Shown here: piece after piece, positions 1 to 6,331 of the stretch
How positions within the stretch are numbered: position 1 is the first letter of the stretch
Layout of the letters: every line of letters begins with the position of its first letter
Source of the DNA: Desulfamplus sp.
GTDB taxonomy: Bacteria > Desulfobacterota > Desulfobacteria > Desulfobacterales > Desulfobacteraceae
DNA: 7,069 bases
Direction of reading: 5' to 3'
NCBI GenBank assembly: GCA_015232935.1
Contig: JADFYT010000118.1
Span: forward strand, 1-7,069
Notes under the pieces: model-generated
The model's input: the letters and a program-made list of their open reading frames with translations, nothing else
The model's database searches: none
Told to the model about the DNA's origin: nothing
Program-made: the position numbers and the translations under genes

Positions 1-3000
1 AGGAGGAGGGGTATGAGGTTATTCTGATCAACTCCAACCCTGCGACCATAATGACCGATCCTGACACGGCTGACAAGGTCTATATAGAGCCTGTGACACC
101 GGAGAGTGTTGCCAAGGTGATTGAAAGAGAGCGGCCAGATGCCCTTTTACCGACTCTTGGCGGACAGACCGGACTTAACAATGCAATTGAAGTGGCAAAA
201 AGGGGAATTCTTGAAAAATACAACGTTGAGATGATCGGGGCATCTGTTGAAGCTATTAAAAAAGCAGAAGACAGAGAGCTGTTCCGTGATGCCATGAACC
301 GGATAGATTTACGGATTCCCAGAAGCGGATTTGCCAAAAACATGCATGAGGTTGAAAAGATCGCCGAAGAGATAGGCTTTCCCATTATAGTTCGTCCAAG
401 TTTTACACTTGGGGGAACCGGCGGAGGGGTGGCCTACAATCCTGAGGAGCTTGCCCTGCTTGCCAAAAAAGGGCTGGACGCAAGTTTTATAACCCAGGTC
501 ATGCTTGAAGAGTCTGTTCTTGGCTGGAAAGAGTATGAGCTTGAGGTGATGCGTGACAATGCAGGCAATGTGGTAATTATCTGCTCAATCGAGAATATAG
601 ATCCCATGGGAGTTCATACGGGAGACAGTATTACAGTCGCTCCGGCACAGACACTTTCAGACAAGGAGTATCAGCGACTTCGGGATGCCTCCATTGCCAT
701 CATGCAGGAGATCGGTGTGGAGACAGGCGGCTCAAATGTCCAGTTTGCCATTAACCCCGCTAATGGTGACATGATTATTGTGGAGATGAACCCGAGAGTC
801 TCCAGAAGTTCTGCCCTTGCCTCAAAGGCGACCGGATTTCCCATTGCCAAGATTGCGGCAAAACTTGCGGTAGGATTTACTCTGGACGAGATCAAGAACG
901 ACATAACCGGCGAGACTCTGGCCTGTTTTGAACCATCCATTGACTACTGCGTGGTCAAAATTCCGAGATGGACATTTGAAAAATTTCCTGAAACAGATGA
1001 TATCCTGACTACGGCCATGAAATCTGTGGGAGAAACCATGTCAATTGGCAGAACCTTTAAAGAGGCTCTCCAAAAGGGGTTGCGATCACTTGAGATAGGC
1101 AGATTCGGCTTTGGTGCAGACGGAAAAGATCCGGCTCCTGGAACGGTTTCCAGAACAGAGCTTGAGTACCGGCTTGCCACCCCAAACTCCCAGAGAATAT
1201 TTTATATCAAATATGCCCTGGAAAATGGCATGTCCATTGAAATGATAAATGAGCTTACCGGTATTGACCCCTGGTTTCTCCACCAGATGAAACAGATTGT
1301 GGAATTTGAAAAAACAATAACCCTCACATCTGCAATATCTGTATCCGTCCCCTCTGCTCACCATCAAAATCTGTATCCCGCATCATCACCTTCTGTTACG
1401 CATGCAAAAAGCAATATCTCGTTTGAAATCATGGAAAAGGCAAAACGGTGGGGATTTTCAGATCGGCAGCTTGCACATCTGACCGGTCTTTCAGAAGAGA
1501 AAATTGAAAAACAAAGAAAAAAACTTGGCATAGTGCCTGTCTATAAACTTGTGGATACCTGTGCGGCAGAATTTCGGGCTGCCACCCCATACTATTATTC
1601 AACCTATGAAAAAGAGTGCGAGGCAAGGGTTTCAACCAGAAGAAAAGTGATAATTCTTGGTGGCGGTCCAAACAGAATCGGCCAGGGCATTGAGTTTGAC
1701 TACTGCTGTGTTCATGCCTCGTTTGCATTGAAAGAAGAGGGGGTTGAGAGCATAATGGTCAACAGCAACCCGGAAACCGTCAGTACTGATTATGACACAT
1801 CGGACAAGCTCTACTTTGAGCCTCTTACCAGAGAAGATGTTCTTCATATTGTGGAAAAAGAGCAACCTGATGGTGTTATTGTCCAGTTTGGAGGGCAAAC
1901 TCCGTTGAATCTTGCAACTGCCCTGAAAAAAGCCGGAGTTCCAATTATCGGCACAAGCCCTGAAAGCATTGACATGGCGGAAAACAGGGATCTGTTTCAG
2001 GCCATGCTCAAAAAACTCGATATCGCCCAGCCTGCCAACGGTATTGCGACAAACTTTGCAGATGCCCGGAGAGTCGCCAGTGAAATAGGCTATCCTGTTA
2101 TGGTAAGGCCGTCATTTGTTCTGGGTGGCAGGGCAATGAAGATTGTGTATGACCCAAAAGAGCTTGAAGAGTATTTTAATCTTGCCATATCTGCCTCTCC
2201 CGACCACCCTGTATTGATTGACCAGTTTCTTGAAGATGCCTTTGAACTTGACGTTGATGCCATTTCTGACGGCAACCGGACGATAATTGGCGGCATGATG
2301 GAGCATATTGAGGAGGCGGGCATCCATTCGGGAGATTCTGCCTGCGTACTTCCTCCGTACAGCATTCCTGCCAGTCTGATTGATGAAATGGCCAGAGCCA
2401 CCCGTGCTATTGCAAAGGAGCTTAATGTCATAGGGCTTATGAATATCCAGTTTGCCATTATGGACAACAAGGTTTATGTGATTGAGGTAAACCCGAGAGC
2501 ATCGAGAACCGTGCCGTTTGTGAGCAAGGCAACAGGCGTTCCCCTTGCAAAACTTGCCACCAAGGTGATGCTTGGAAAAACCCTGGACGAGCTTGGGCTG
2601 ACTCACGAGGTGATACCTGCCCACTATTCGGTAAAAGAGGCGGTTATGCCTTTTGACAGGTTTGACAAGGTAGATCCTGTGCTTGGCCCCGAGATGAAAT
2701 CTACTGGTGAGGTTATGGGTATTGACATGGAGCTTGGAGCTGCTGTTGCCAAAGCCCAGCTTGGTGCAGGTCAAAATCTTCCAACTGAAGGGACAGTGTT
2801 TATAAGCGTTCAAGATAGTGATAAAATGGCAGCTCTTCCGGTTGCTAAGGATTTTTACGAGATGGGGTTCAAACTTCTTGCGACCCGTGGTACAGCAATG
2901 TTCCTGGAGGACAATGCCATTCCGGCAAAAGTGGTTGAAAAGGTCTCCACAGGCAGACCCCATGTTGTAGATGCTGTAAAGAACAACGAGATTCAACTGG

Positions 3001-3281
3001 TTCTCAACACAGGTGCCAGCAGCCAGACAAAGATGGATGGATATGAAATAAGAAGAGCCGCAATACGCTATAAAATACCCTATGCAACCACTACCGATGG
3101 AGCAAAGGCCATATGCAGGGCAATCAGTGCACTAAAAAGAGAGTCGCTTTCGGTAAAATCAATACAGGAATATCATGCACAGGATCAAAAGGTTAAGGAA
3201 CAACATGACAAGTCTGAATATAACGCGAGCTATCATGCAAACAACACAACATACCATGTGCAGGACGGAAAAATAATATGA
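1..3281 (+). CDS. carB: Carbamoyl-phosphate synthase large subunit, 5'-truncated by window edge
   Basis: This subunit makes carbamoyl phosphate from bicarbonate, two ATP and ammonia delivered by the glutaminase subunit CarA, feeding pyrimidine and arginine synthesis in the cytoplasm. The frame is open from base 3, and its first residues (EEGYEVILINSNPATIMTDP) match E. coli CarB from about residue 39, so the ATG at 51 is internal and the true start lies outside the window. The 1092 visible residues show the first ATP-grasp loop (VRPSFTLGGTGGG, residues 130-142), a central oligomerisation region, the second-half Rossmann motif (LGGGPNRIGQGIEFDY), the second ATP-grasp loop (VRPSFVLGGRAM, Arg702) and a C-terminal MGS-like allosteric domain (about 930-1060, with ATRGTA and GRPHVVD). 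Both halves look intact. The oddities are a net 25-residue insertion in the centre and an extra tail of about 30 residues. The stop overlaps the purF start. The identity is essentially certain. Confidence 0.98.
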   Translation, partial: EEGYEVILINSNPATIMTDPDTADKVYIEPVTPESVAKVIERERPDALLPTLGGQTGLNNAIEVAKRGILEKYNVEMIGASVEAIKKAEDRELFRDAMNRIDLRIPRSGFAKNMHEVEKIAEEIGFPIIVRPSFTLGGTGGGVAYNPEELALLAKKGLDASFITQVMLEESVLGWKEYELEVMRDNAGNVVIICSIENIDPMGVHTGDSITVAPAQTLSDKEYQRLRDASIAIMQEIGVETGGSNVQFAINPANGDMIIVEMNPRVSRSSALASKATGFPIAKIAAKLAVGFTLDEIKNDITGETLACFEPSIDYCVVKIPRWTFEKFPETDDILTTAMKSVGETMSIGRTFKEALQKGLRSLEIGRFGFGADGKDPAPGTVSRTELEYRLATPNSQRIFYIKYALENGMSIEMINELTGIDPWFLHQMKQIVEFEKTITLTSAISVSVPSAHHQNLYPASSPSVTHAKSNISFEIMEKAKRWGFSDRQLAHLTGLSEEKIEKQRKKLGIVPVYKLVDTCAAEFRAATPYYYSTYEKECEARVSTRRKVIILGGGPNRIGQGIEFDYCCVHASFALKEEGVESIMVNSNPETVSTDYDTSDKLYFEPLTREDVLHIVEKEQPDGVIVQFGGQTPLNLATALKKAGVPIIGTSPESIDMAENRDLFQAMLKKLDIAQPANGIATNFADARRVASEIGYPVMVRPSFVLGGRAMKIVYDPKELEEYFNLAISASPDHPVLIDQFLEDAFELDVDAISDGNRTIIGGMMEHIEEAGIHSGDSACVLPPYSIPASLIDEMARATRAIAKELNVIGLMNIQFAIMDNKVYVIEVNPRASRTVPFVSKATGVPLAKLATKVMLGKTLDELGLTHEVIPAHYSVKEAVMPFDRFDKVDPVLGPEMKSTGEVMGIDMELGAAVAKAQLGAGQNLPTEGTVFISVQDSDKMAALPVAKDFYEMGFKLLATRGTAMFLEDNAIPAKVVEKVSTGRPHVVDAVKNNEIQLVLNTGASSQTKMDGYEIRRAAIRYKIPYATTTDGAKAICRAISALKRESLSVKSIQEYHAQDQKVKEQHDKSEYNASYHANNTTYHVQDGKII
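1320..1418 (+). other. Low-complexity insertion inside carB oligomerisation region
   Basis: Aligned from memory with E. coli CarB, the stretch between the conserved WFL...E helix and the GF(A/S)D motif is 48 residues here against 23 there. The excess is rich in Ser, Ala, Pro, His and Val (residues about 440-472), unlike the flanking conserved helices. The next ATP-grasp arginine (residue 702, equivalent to E. coli Arg715) is displaced by exactly 25 residues, which agrees with this count. The reading frame is kept, so the gene is probably functional with an extra surface loop. The exact edges are approximate. Confidence 0.7.
3171..3278 (+). repeat. Degenerate repeats coding the extra C-terminal tail of CarB
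   Basis: E. coli CarB ends just after the equivalent of the EYHAQ motif, but this protein continues for about 32 polar residues. The tail contains three related in-frame copies of a YHxxx motif, tatcatgcacagg at 3171, tatcatgcaaac at 3231 and taccatgtgcagg at 3252, which suggests growth by duplication and later drift. The tail also carries the sequence just upstream of the purF start, so it could have been kept for translational coupling; that is inference. Confidence 0.5.
3278..3281 (+). promoter_or_regulatory. ATGA stop/start overlap coupling carB to purF
   Basis: The purF ATG (3278-3280) overlaps the carB TGA (3279-3281). A weak purine-rich stretch (aggacggaaaaa, from 3262) lies upstream, with no strong Shine-Dalgarno sequence at ideal distance. 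This favours translational coupling, in which the ribosome finishing carB restarts on purF. It also supports this ATG as the real start, although it gives an unusually long leader before the catalytic cysteine. Confidence 0.7.
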
Positions 3282-4768
3282 TTGAAAGAGCAAGACCCAT
3301 TGGAGATTCAAGACTCATTGGAGATTTTGGATTGAAAAAAACCTGGAAAAGTTACGGTGCTGGAATACCAAAAGAGGAATGCGGTGTTTTTGGTATCTAC
3401 AGACACCCTGAAGCTGCCCAGCTTACCTATTTTGGACTTTACGCACTTCAGCACAGAGGCCAGGAGAGTGCCGGCATCTCTGTTGCAAGAGAAAAAGACA
3501 AAATCTTCTCCCACAAGGGTATGGGGCTTGTCCATGACATCTTTGAGATGGAAGACCTGAAAAGGATTGAAGGCGGCGGTGGAAGTGCCATTGGCCATGT
3601 CCGGTACTCAACCACGGGAGATTCAAATCTTACCAATGCCCAGCCGTTTGTTGTGCAGCACAGGGGACGTGCCTATGCTGTTGCACATAACGGCAATCTG
3701 GTTAATGCCCATATTTTGAAAAACGAGCTTGAAGAGAATGGTTCAATATTTCAGACCACGATGGACAGCGAGGTATTTCTTCACCTGTTTATCAAAAATC
3801 TCAAGCAGGGCAATGTTATTCAGGCGATCCAGAAGGCTGTGGCCAAAATTGAGGGAGCATATTCATTTGTGCTTCTTACCTGCAAAGGCGAGGTGATCGG
3901 AGTAAAGGATCCTAATGGATTTCGTCCATTGGCTCTTGGCAAACTCAATGGGCATTATGTGCTTGCATCAGAGACATGTGCTTTTGACCTTGTCCAGGCA
4001 GAGTTTGTAAGAGAGCTTGATCCAGGAGAGATTGTCATCATTAACGAAGATGGTGTTCAAAGTATCAAGCCGGAAAAACCACTTGAGACAAGATCTTTAT
4101 GTATATTTGAATACATATATTTTGCACGGCCTGACAGCACCATATGCGGTAAAAATGTCTATCAGATGAGAAAAGCCCTTGGCAGACAGCTTGCAAAGGA
4201 GTCGCATGTGGATGCTGACTTTGTCATGCCGTTCCCTGATTCTGGCAACTACTCGGCTATCGGTTATGCCGAAGAGTCCGGCATTCCGTTTGAAATGGCC
4301 ATGATCCGTAACCACTATGTTGGCAGAAGTTTTATCCAGCCAACCCAGAGCATGAGAGATTTTGCTGTGAGGGTGAAACTCAATCCTGTCAGGGAGCTTA
4401 TAAAGGGAAAAGAGATCATAATTATTGAAGACTCCATTATCCGTGGAACCACGGCAAGGACAAGGGTTCAGGCACTGCGTAATCTTGGAGCCAAAAAAGT
4501 GCATATGCGCATAAGTTGCCCTCCCCATAGATTTCCCTGTTATTACGGAATTGATTTTTCAACTAAAGGGGAGCTTGTTGCTGCAACCAAGACCCAGATG
4601 GAGCTGACGCACTTTCTTGGACTGGATACCCTGCACTACCTCTCGATTGAGGGGATGCTTGAGGCAAGCGGTGTTGAAAATCCTGCTAACAGTTTTTGCA
4701 AGGCATGTTTTGATGGCTCTTATCCTGTCTCATTTGATCCTGGTATCTCCAGGAAGTGTATGGGCTGA
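3278..4768 (+). CDS. purF: Amidophosphoribosyltransferase (glutamine PRPP amidotransferase), Fe-S type
   Basis: PurF catalyses the first committed step of purine synthesis, transferring glutamine amide nitrogen to PRPP to give phosphoribosylamine. The N-terminal Ntn glutaminase domain is clear: the nucleophile is Cys35 in EECGVFGI, followed by QHRGQESAG, GHVRYSTTG and AHNGNLVNA. The C-terminal phosphoribosyltransferase domain has the PRPP loop IIIIEDSIIRGTT (residues 380-392). Cys275, Cys421, Cys474 and Cys477 (FCKACF) match the four [4Fe-4S] ligands known in the Bacillus subtilis enzyme, so this is the Fe-S, propeptide-processed class. The length is 496 residues against 476 in B. subtilis; most of the excess is a 34-residue leader before Cys35 (11 in B. 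subtilis), which should be removed by self-cleavage. The leader contains a duplicated hexapeptide. The first acidic residue of the PRPP loop is Glu384 rather than the usual Asp. The gene overlaps carB. Confidence 0.98.
   Translation: MIERARPIGDSRLIGDFGLKKTWKSYGAGIPKEECGVFGIYRHPEAAQLTYFGLYALQHRGQESAGISVAREKDKIFSHKGMGLVHDIFEMEDLKRIEGGGGSAIGHVRYSTTGDSNLTNAQPFVVQHRGRAYAVAHNGNLVNAHILKNELEENGSIFQTTMDSEVFLHLFIKNLKQGNVIQAIQKAVAKIEGAYSFVLLTCKGEVIGVKDPNGFRPLALGKLNGHYVLASETCAFDLVQAEFVRELDPGEIVIINEDGVQSIKPEKPLETRSLCIFEYIYFARPDSTICGKNVYQMRKALGRQLAKESHVDADFVMPFPDSGNYSAIGYAEESGIPFEMAMIRNHYVGRSFIQPTQSMRDFAVRVKLNPVRELIKGKEIIIIEDSIIRGTTARTRVQALRNLGAKKVHMRISCPPHRFPCYYGIDFSTKGELVAATKTQMELTHFLGLDTLHYLSIEGMLEASGVENPANSFCKACFDGSYPVSFDPGISRKCMG
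3291..3326 (+). repeat. 18-base tandem duplication in the purF leader
   Basis: Two adjacent 18-base copies, caagacccattggagatt (3291-3308) and caagactcattggagatt (3309-3326), differ at a single base. They are in frame and encode RPIGDS followed by RLIGDF; the last residue differs because the next codon boundary is crossed. The duplication lies wholly in the predicted propeptide before Cys35, where extra residues should do little harm. Confidence 0.9.
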
Positions 4769-4837
4769 AATGCACGTCCATCCTGCAACTTGTGGTAAAT
4801 TTCAAACAATAATACAGGCAGCTTCAGGGAAAATAAT
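4769..4837 (+). promoter_or_regulatory. purF to radical SAM gene spacer with ribosome binding site
   Basis: The 69 bases between the purF stop and the next start contain a Shine-Dalgarno-like aggga (4826-4830), seven bases before the ATG at 4838. No terminator hairpin or convincing promoter is visible, so readthrough from purF is the simplest reading. The end of the spacer (gggaaaataatatga) resembles the carB-purF junction (ggaaaaataatatga). Confidence 0.6.
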
Positions 4838-6184
4838 ATGAAAAAACACACTGTTGCATTTTCAAGAAACTCTTCCAACCTGTTTTTTCATATTCTGACA
4901 AAATGCAACCTCTCCTGCAAGCATTGCTATATAAATCCGGAACAGCACGGAAAAAATACTCTTGATATTGAGACCATTAAAGAGTGGCTCAATCTTGTCT
5001 TTGAATTCTCAAGACAATCCTGCCCGTCCAAAACACAGGAATCACCAATCAGCCCGAAGAATTCCAGCAGTTCAGGGAATTCCAGCAACCTGGAGAACTC
5101 CAGCAGTCCAGGCAATTCCAGCAACCTGGAGAACTCCAGCAGTTCAGGAAATTCCAGCAACTTGGAGAACTCCAGCAGCTCGGGCAATTCCAGCAACTTG
5201 GAGAACTCCAGCAGCTCGGGCAATTCCAGCAGCCCGGAAAACTACAAAAAACATGAAGACATCAATGTTATATTTCTGGGCGGGGAACCAACCTTGCATC
5301 CTGATCTGCACCTTGCAGTAAAAGAGGCACGAAAAGCCGGATTCAAATCTATAACCATTGATACCAATGGTTATCTTTTCCACGATATATTGGAAAAGAT
5401 AACTCCGGATGATGTTGACTTCATAAGTTTCTCATTAGACGGGGCAACGGCAAAGACCAATGATTCTATCAGGGGAAAGGGCAGCTACAGTACTGTACTT
5501 TCAGGCATCAAAAAAGCTGTGGATGCCGGATTCTCAACCTCCATGATATATACCGCTAGCTCTGACAACCTGCACGAACTGCCCCTTATGCCGGATCTGA
5601 TAAAGGAGCTCGGGATTGAAAGATTTTTTATACAGGTTATTGGTATTCGGGGAGCGTCAGTCGAAAAATGGGGGCAGTCAGAAAAAGATAGATCATCAGA
5701 AAAAGATAGATTGTCAGAAAAAAAAGAGCATCCGGAAAAAAGGGTATCTAAAAACAGCTCTGCAAGTCAACGTCAGGTATCAATGAAATCCTGGCTTGAA
5801 ACAGTGCCTGACGTGGCTCAGAAAGTGGCACAGCTCGGGGTCATAGTCACATACCCGAAAGTATTTCTGGAGGATGGTCAGGTTTTTGAATGTGCCGGCC
5901 TTTTGGCAGACAACTATTTTCTGTTTCCAAATGGAAGAATTTATCGCTGCCCATTGTGTGAGGATTATCCTTTTCACAGCTTTGAGATAAAGACAGGAAA
6001 CAATGAACCTGACGCTGTTGTTCCAACTCCCGGAATAAATGAGAGTGATTTTTTCAGACTCGATATTCCTGAAGGGTGTGTAATGAATAAACTTATCCAG
6101 CCTGGAAATATTGCCTATAATTCTGATGGGACACCGTGCTACCAGATTGCCTGCTGTATGCTCAAAGAGGAGATATCTTATTGA
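4838..6184 (+). CDS. Radical SAM protein with Cys-rich SPASM-like C-terminus, function unknown
   Basis: This is a radical SAM enzyme, expected to cleave S-adenosylmethionine with a [4Fe-4S] cluster; the substrate is unknown. The cluster motif is CNLSCKHC (Cys23, Cys27, Cys30), followed by the SAM-contacting GGEP (148-151), DTNGY, and SLDGATAKTNDSIRGKGSY, typical of SPASM/twitch-type members. The C-terminus has seven cysteines (352, 371, 374, 414, 434, 439, 440). The opening CX13GX4C matches the start of a SPASM domain, but the later spacing does not, so it may bind auxiliary clusters in a divergent way. Two low-complexity inserts interrupt the fold: Ser/Asn-rich hexapeptides (residues 75-134) between the cluster motif and GGEP, and Glu/Lys-rich hexapeptides (275-304). 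No signal peptide or membrane segment is seen. It follows purF with a good ribosome binding site and is probably cotranscribed. No precursor peptide gene is visible nearby, so a peptide-maturase role is unsupported. Confidence 0.93.
   Translation: MKKHTVAFSRNSSNLFFHILTKCNLSCKHCYINPEQHGKNTLDIETIKEWLNLVFEFSRQSCPSKTQESPISPKNSSSSGNSSNLENSSSPGNSSNLENSSSSGNSSNLENSSSSGNSSNLENSSSSGNSSSPENYKKHEDINVIFLGGEPTLHPDLHLAVKEARKAGFKSITIDTNGYLFHDILEKITPDDVDFISFSLDGATAKTNDSIRGKGSYSTVLSGIKKAVDAGFSTSMIYTASSDNLHELPLMPDLIKELGIERFFIQVIGIRGASVEKWGQSEKDRSSEKDRLSEKKEHPEKRVSKNSSASQRQVSMKSWLETVPDVAQKVAQLGVIVTYPKVFLEDGQVFECAGLLADNYFLFPNGRIYRCPLCEDYPFHSFEIKTGNNEPDAVVPTPGINESDFFRLDIPEGCVMNKLIQPGNIAYNSDGTPCYQIACCMLKEEISY
5060..5239 (+). 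repeat. In-frame minisatellite: ten 18-base units (36-base higher-order unit) in the radical SAM gene
   Basis: The tract is exactly 180 bases, ten 18-base units, coding ten hexapeptides that alternate NSSNLE and NSSS(S/P)(G/E). Four full 36-base units start at 5078, 5114, 5150 and 5186. Those at 5150-5185 and 5186-5221 are identical base for base, while the earlier two differ at synonymous and a few coding positions, indicating recent duplication. The unit is about 56% GC, richer than its surroundings. The encoded linker separates the Fe-S cysteines from the GGEP motif. Unit gain or loss would keep the reading frame. Confidence 0.95.
5660..5749 (+). repeat. Second 18-base-period repeat in the radical SAM gene (Glu/Lys-rich hexapeptides)
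   Basis: The core is tcagaaaaagatagatca (5678-5695) and tcagaaaaagatagattg (5696-5713), followed by a diverged copy (5714-5731). Degenerate units can be read on both sides, giving VEKWGQ, SEKDRS, SEKDRL, SEKKEH and PEKRVS. The peptide is highly charged and probably an exposed linker between the radical SAM barrel and the C-terminal Cys-rich part. The outermost units are uncertain. Confidence 0.8.
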
Positions 6185-6201
6185 AATGAGATACTTCCCA
6201 T

Positions 6202-6320
6202 ACCCATATTGATGGTCTCGTAAAAAGTCAGCTTGCCAAAATTTGTGTTCGATAAAATCAACTGGTTATTATGCTGAAAGATGCCCATTGAGGACTTTTT
6301 GCAAAACCATAGATATGGGT
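6202..6320. repeat. 28-base imperfect inverted repeat in the convergent intergenic gap
   Basis: The left arm 6202-6229 (acccatattgatggtctcg, then taaaaagtc) and the right arm 6293-6320 (gactttttgcaaaacc, then atagatatgggt) are reverse complements at 23 of 28 positions, separated by 63 bases. The gap 6185-6322 holds no gene. I recall ggtctcgtaaaaagtc-type arms as recurrent intergenic repeats in Desulfobacteraceae genomes, but this is unchecked memory. No target-site duplication is visible outside the arms. It could be a small non-autonomous mobile element (MITE-like), a folded RNA end, or both. Confidence 0.7.
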
Positions 6321-6331
6321 TTTTATCTTTT
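6293..6331 (+). terminator. Possible terminator for the carB-purF-radical SAM operon
   Basis: On the + strand the closing arm ends in atatgggt, paired perfectly with acccatat at 6202-6209, and is followed directly by ttttatcttttt-like T-rich sequence (6321-6331, ttttatctttt). A hairpin followed by U residues fits an intrinsic terminator. Against this, the 63-base loop is long and the stem has mismatches. The T run overlaps the end of the convergent kinase gene. On the - strand no T run follows the stem. Confidence 0.35.

Noticed and set aside
2112..2996. A 294-codon minus-strand open frame inside carB.
   Set aside because: It lies wholly opposite conserved CarB sequence, resembles no family I know, and is a shadow of biased codon use.
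4617..4841. A small gene bridging purF and the radical SAM gene, with a hydrophobic stretch.
   Set aside because: It overlaps the conserved PurF C-terminus, including the Fe-S cysteines, in another frame and has no clear ribosome binding site.
5060..5239. CRISPR-like array.
   Set aside because: The units are directly adjacent with no unique spacers, are only 18 bases long, and code in frame within a recognisable enzyme.
5060..5239. Asn-Ser-Ser sequons as a glycosylation target.
   Set aside because: The protein has no signal peptide and is an expected cytoplasmic Fe-S enzyme; the sequons follow from repeat composition and no glycosyltransferase gene is visible.
4927..5383. Long open frames on both strands over the repeat tract, including a minus-strand leucine-rich repeat peptide (ELLEF-type units).
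   Set aside because: An 18-base unit without stops keeps every frame open automatically. These frames have no start-site support and overlap the radical SAM gene, whose motifs on both sides of the tract are in one frame.
6174..6193. A short hairpin (atctta/tgagat) at the radical SAM stop codon as a terminator.
   Set aside because: The stem is only about seven base pairs with a G-T pair and no T run follows it.
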